Below are positions 19,541-20,250 of a stretch of 20,250 nt of DNA, in pieces (the first letter of the stretch is position 1; every line of letters starts with the position of its first letter). Origin of the DNA: DATHTC01 sp050262775 (lineage in GTDB: Bacteria > Actinomycetota > Thermoleophilia > Gaiellales > Gaiellaceae); assembly GCA_050262775.1 (NCBI GenBank), contig JBLNEO010000021.1, positions 1 to 20,250 on the forward strand, given 5' to 3'. The translations under genes and the position numbers were made by a program. The notes beneath the pieces were generated by a model. The model had not been told where the DNA came from and ran no database searches. It was given only the letters and a program-made list of their open reading frames with translations.

Positions 19541-20250
19541 TGGCGAGCTTCGTCGAGTTCACGGGGCGCGCTCGTCTGGACAAGCGCACGAAGCACCTCG
19601 TGAGGCGGCTCACCGCGGACGACGTCGCGATCATCGACCACCTCGACCTCGACCGGGTGTCGGCCGAGGAGCTCGTCGAGTCGGGCGTCCGGGTCGTCGT
19701 CAACGTCGCCCCGTCGCAGAGCGGTCGCTACCCGAACCCGGGCCCGCTCGCGCTCGTGCGGGGCGGCGTGCGACTGATCGACGCGCCCGGGGCGACGCTG
19801 TTCGAGAGCGTGAGCGACGGCGAGATCGTCACCGTCCGTGGCGCGGGCGTCTACCGCAACGGGACGTGCCTCGCGTCCGGCCGCATCCTCGCCGAGGACG
19901 ACCTCGAGCGCGCGGTGGAGGACGGCCGTGCCCGCGTCACCCAGGCGCTCGAGGAGTTCGCCGACAACACGATGCGGTACCTGCGCGAGGAGGGCGGGGT
20001 CCTGGCCGGCGAGATCGCCTTCCCGCCGTTGCAGACGCGCTTTCGCGACCGGCACGCGCTCGTCGTCGCGCGGGGTCCGGGGTTCAAGCACGACCTGCGG
20101 ATCGTCCGACCGTACGTGCGCGACTTCACGCCGGTGCTCGTCGCCGTCGACGGCGGCGCCGACGCGCTCGTCGACGCGGGCTACCGGCCCGACGTGATCG
20201 TCGGCGACATGGACTCCGTGTCCGACGCGACCCTCCGCTGCGGCGCCGAG
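19540..20250 (+). CDS. steA: SteA-like septation protein with thiamine pyrophosphokinase-like domain (3' end outside window)
   Basis: The first 237 residues of a protein that runs off the window. The N-terminal part (VEFTGRARLDKRTKHLVRRLTADDVAIIDHLDLDRVSAEELVESGVRVVVNVAPSQSGRYPNPGPL) is the region typical of actinobacterial SteA proteins. The latter part has VAVDGGADALVDAGYRPDVIVGDMDSVSD, the DGGAD and GDMDS motifs of the thiamine pyrophosphokinase fold. In Corynebacterium, SteA works with membrane partner SteB at the cytokinetic ring, and steA lies beside recN; the same adjacency here supports the call. Thiamine kinase activity is unlikely for the SteA branch but cannot be excluded from a partial sequence. 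ATG 19540 overlaps the recN stop by one base, so it is translationally coupled. Confidence 0.85.
   Translation, partial: MASFVEFTGRARLDKRTKHLVRRLTADDVAIIDHLDLDRVSAEELVESGVRVVVNVAPSQSGRYPNPGPLALVRGGVRLIDAPGATLFESVSDGEIVTVRGAGVYRNGTCLASGRILAEDDLERAVEDGRARVTQALEEFADNTMRYLREEGGVLAGEIAFPPLQTRFRDRHALVVARGPGFKHDLRIVRPYVRDFTPVLVAVDGGADALVDAGYRPDVIVGDMDSVSDATLRCGAE

Noticed and set aside
1..20250. tRNA, rRNA, CRISPR array, insertion sequence, prophage or att site
   Set aside because: I looked for cloverleaf-like, spaced-repeat, transposase and integrase signals and saw none. Nearly all bases are in compact core genes.

Overview
The window is a dense, very high G+C chromosomal segment that encodes almost only core bacterial metabolism and information processing. 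Gene content and order point to an actinobacterium: recN is followed by a steA-type gene, tlyA and nadK precede recN, GTG and TTG starts are common, and leaderless-looking promoters recur. A deep lineage such as Thermoleophilia is my best guess. This is inferred from gene order and style, not from a phylogenetic marker. No mobile element, tRNA, rRNA or CRISPR array is visible.

Layout. (1) 1-2457: the 3' part of alaS, then ruvX and mltG. (2) 2458-3414: a short intergenic stretch with a 42-bp composite palindrome, aroE, and a strong bidirectional hairpin. (3) 3415-5169, minus strand: a secreted von Willebrand A / DUF11 protein. It is divergent from an orphan REC-LuxR response regulator (5302-5916). 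(4) 5947-8898: aroC, a fused aroK-aroB gene and aroQ. With aroE this gives five shikimate-pathway activities; aroA and a DAHP synthase are not here. (5) 8895-10523: an M24 aminopeptidase and efp. (6) 10520-11404, minus strand: an APH/choline-kinase-fold phosphotransferase. Its stop overlaps the efp stop, and its start lies 29 bp from the next divergent gene. (7) 11434-16252: a biotin carboxyl carrier fused to a degenerate carboxyltransferase, then accC, an Asp23-family gene, nusB, a small coiled-coil gene and a short prenyl synthase, all overlapping or nearly so. (8) 16324-20250: tlyA, nadK, recN and the 5' part of steA.

The order aroQ - pepP - efp - accB - accC - yqhY/Asp23 - nusB - (xse) - ispA - tlyA - recN is the ancient arrangement I recall from Bacillus subtilis. 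Here folD, xseA, dxs and the spoIIIA block are absent, nadK is inserted, and an APH-like gene sits where spoIIIA would be.

The most interesting object is the 604-residue protein at 11434-13248. It has a complete AccB module with an intact EAMKL biotin site. Its N-terminal half is recognisably the pyruvate carboxylase/oxaloacetate decarboxylase carboxyltransferase fold, but every metal ligand and the proton-relay threonine are replaced. It appears to be a pseudo-carboxyltransferase fused to the acetyl-CoA carboxylase biotin carrier. A second theme is promoter architecture: seven genes have a TANNNT hexamer (mostly TAGNCT) ending 6-9 nt before the start codon. This predicts leaderless transcripts and cuts the apparently continuous cluster into separate transcription units.
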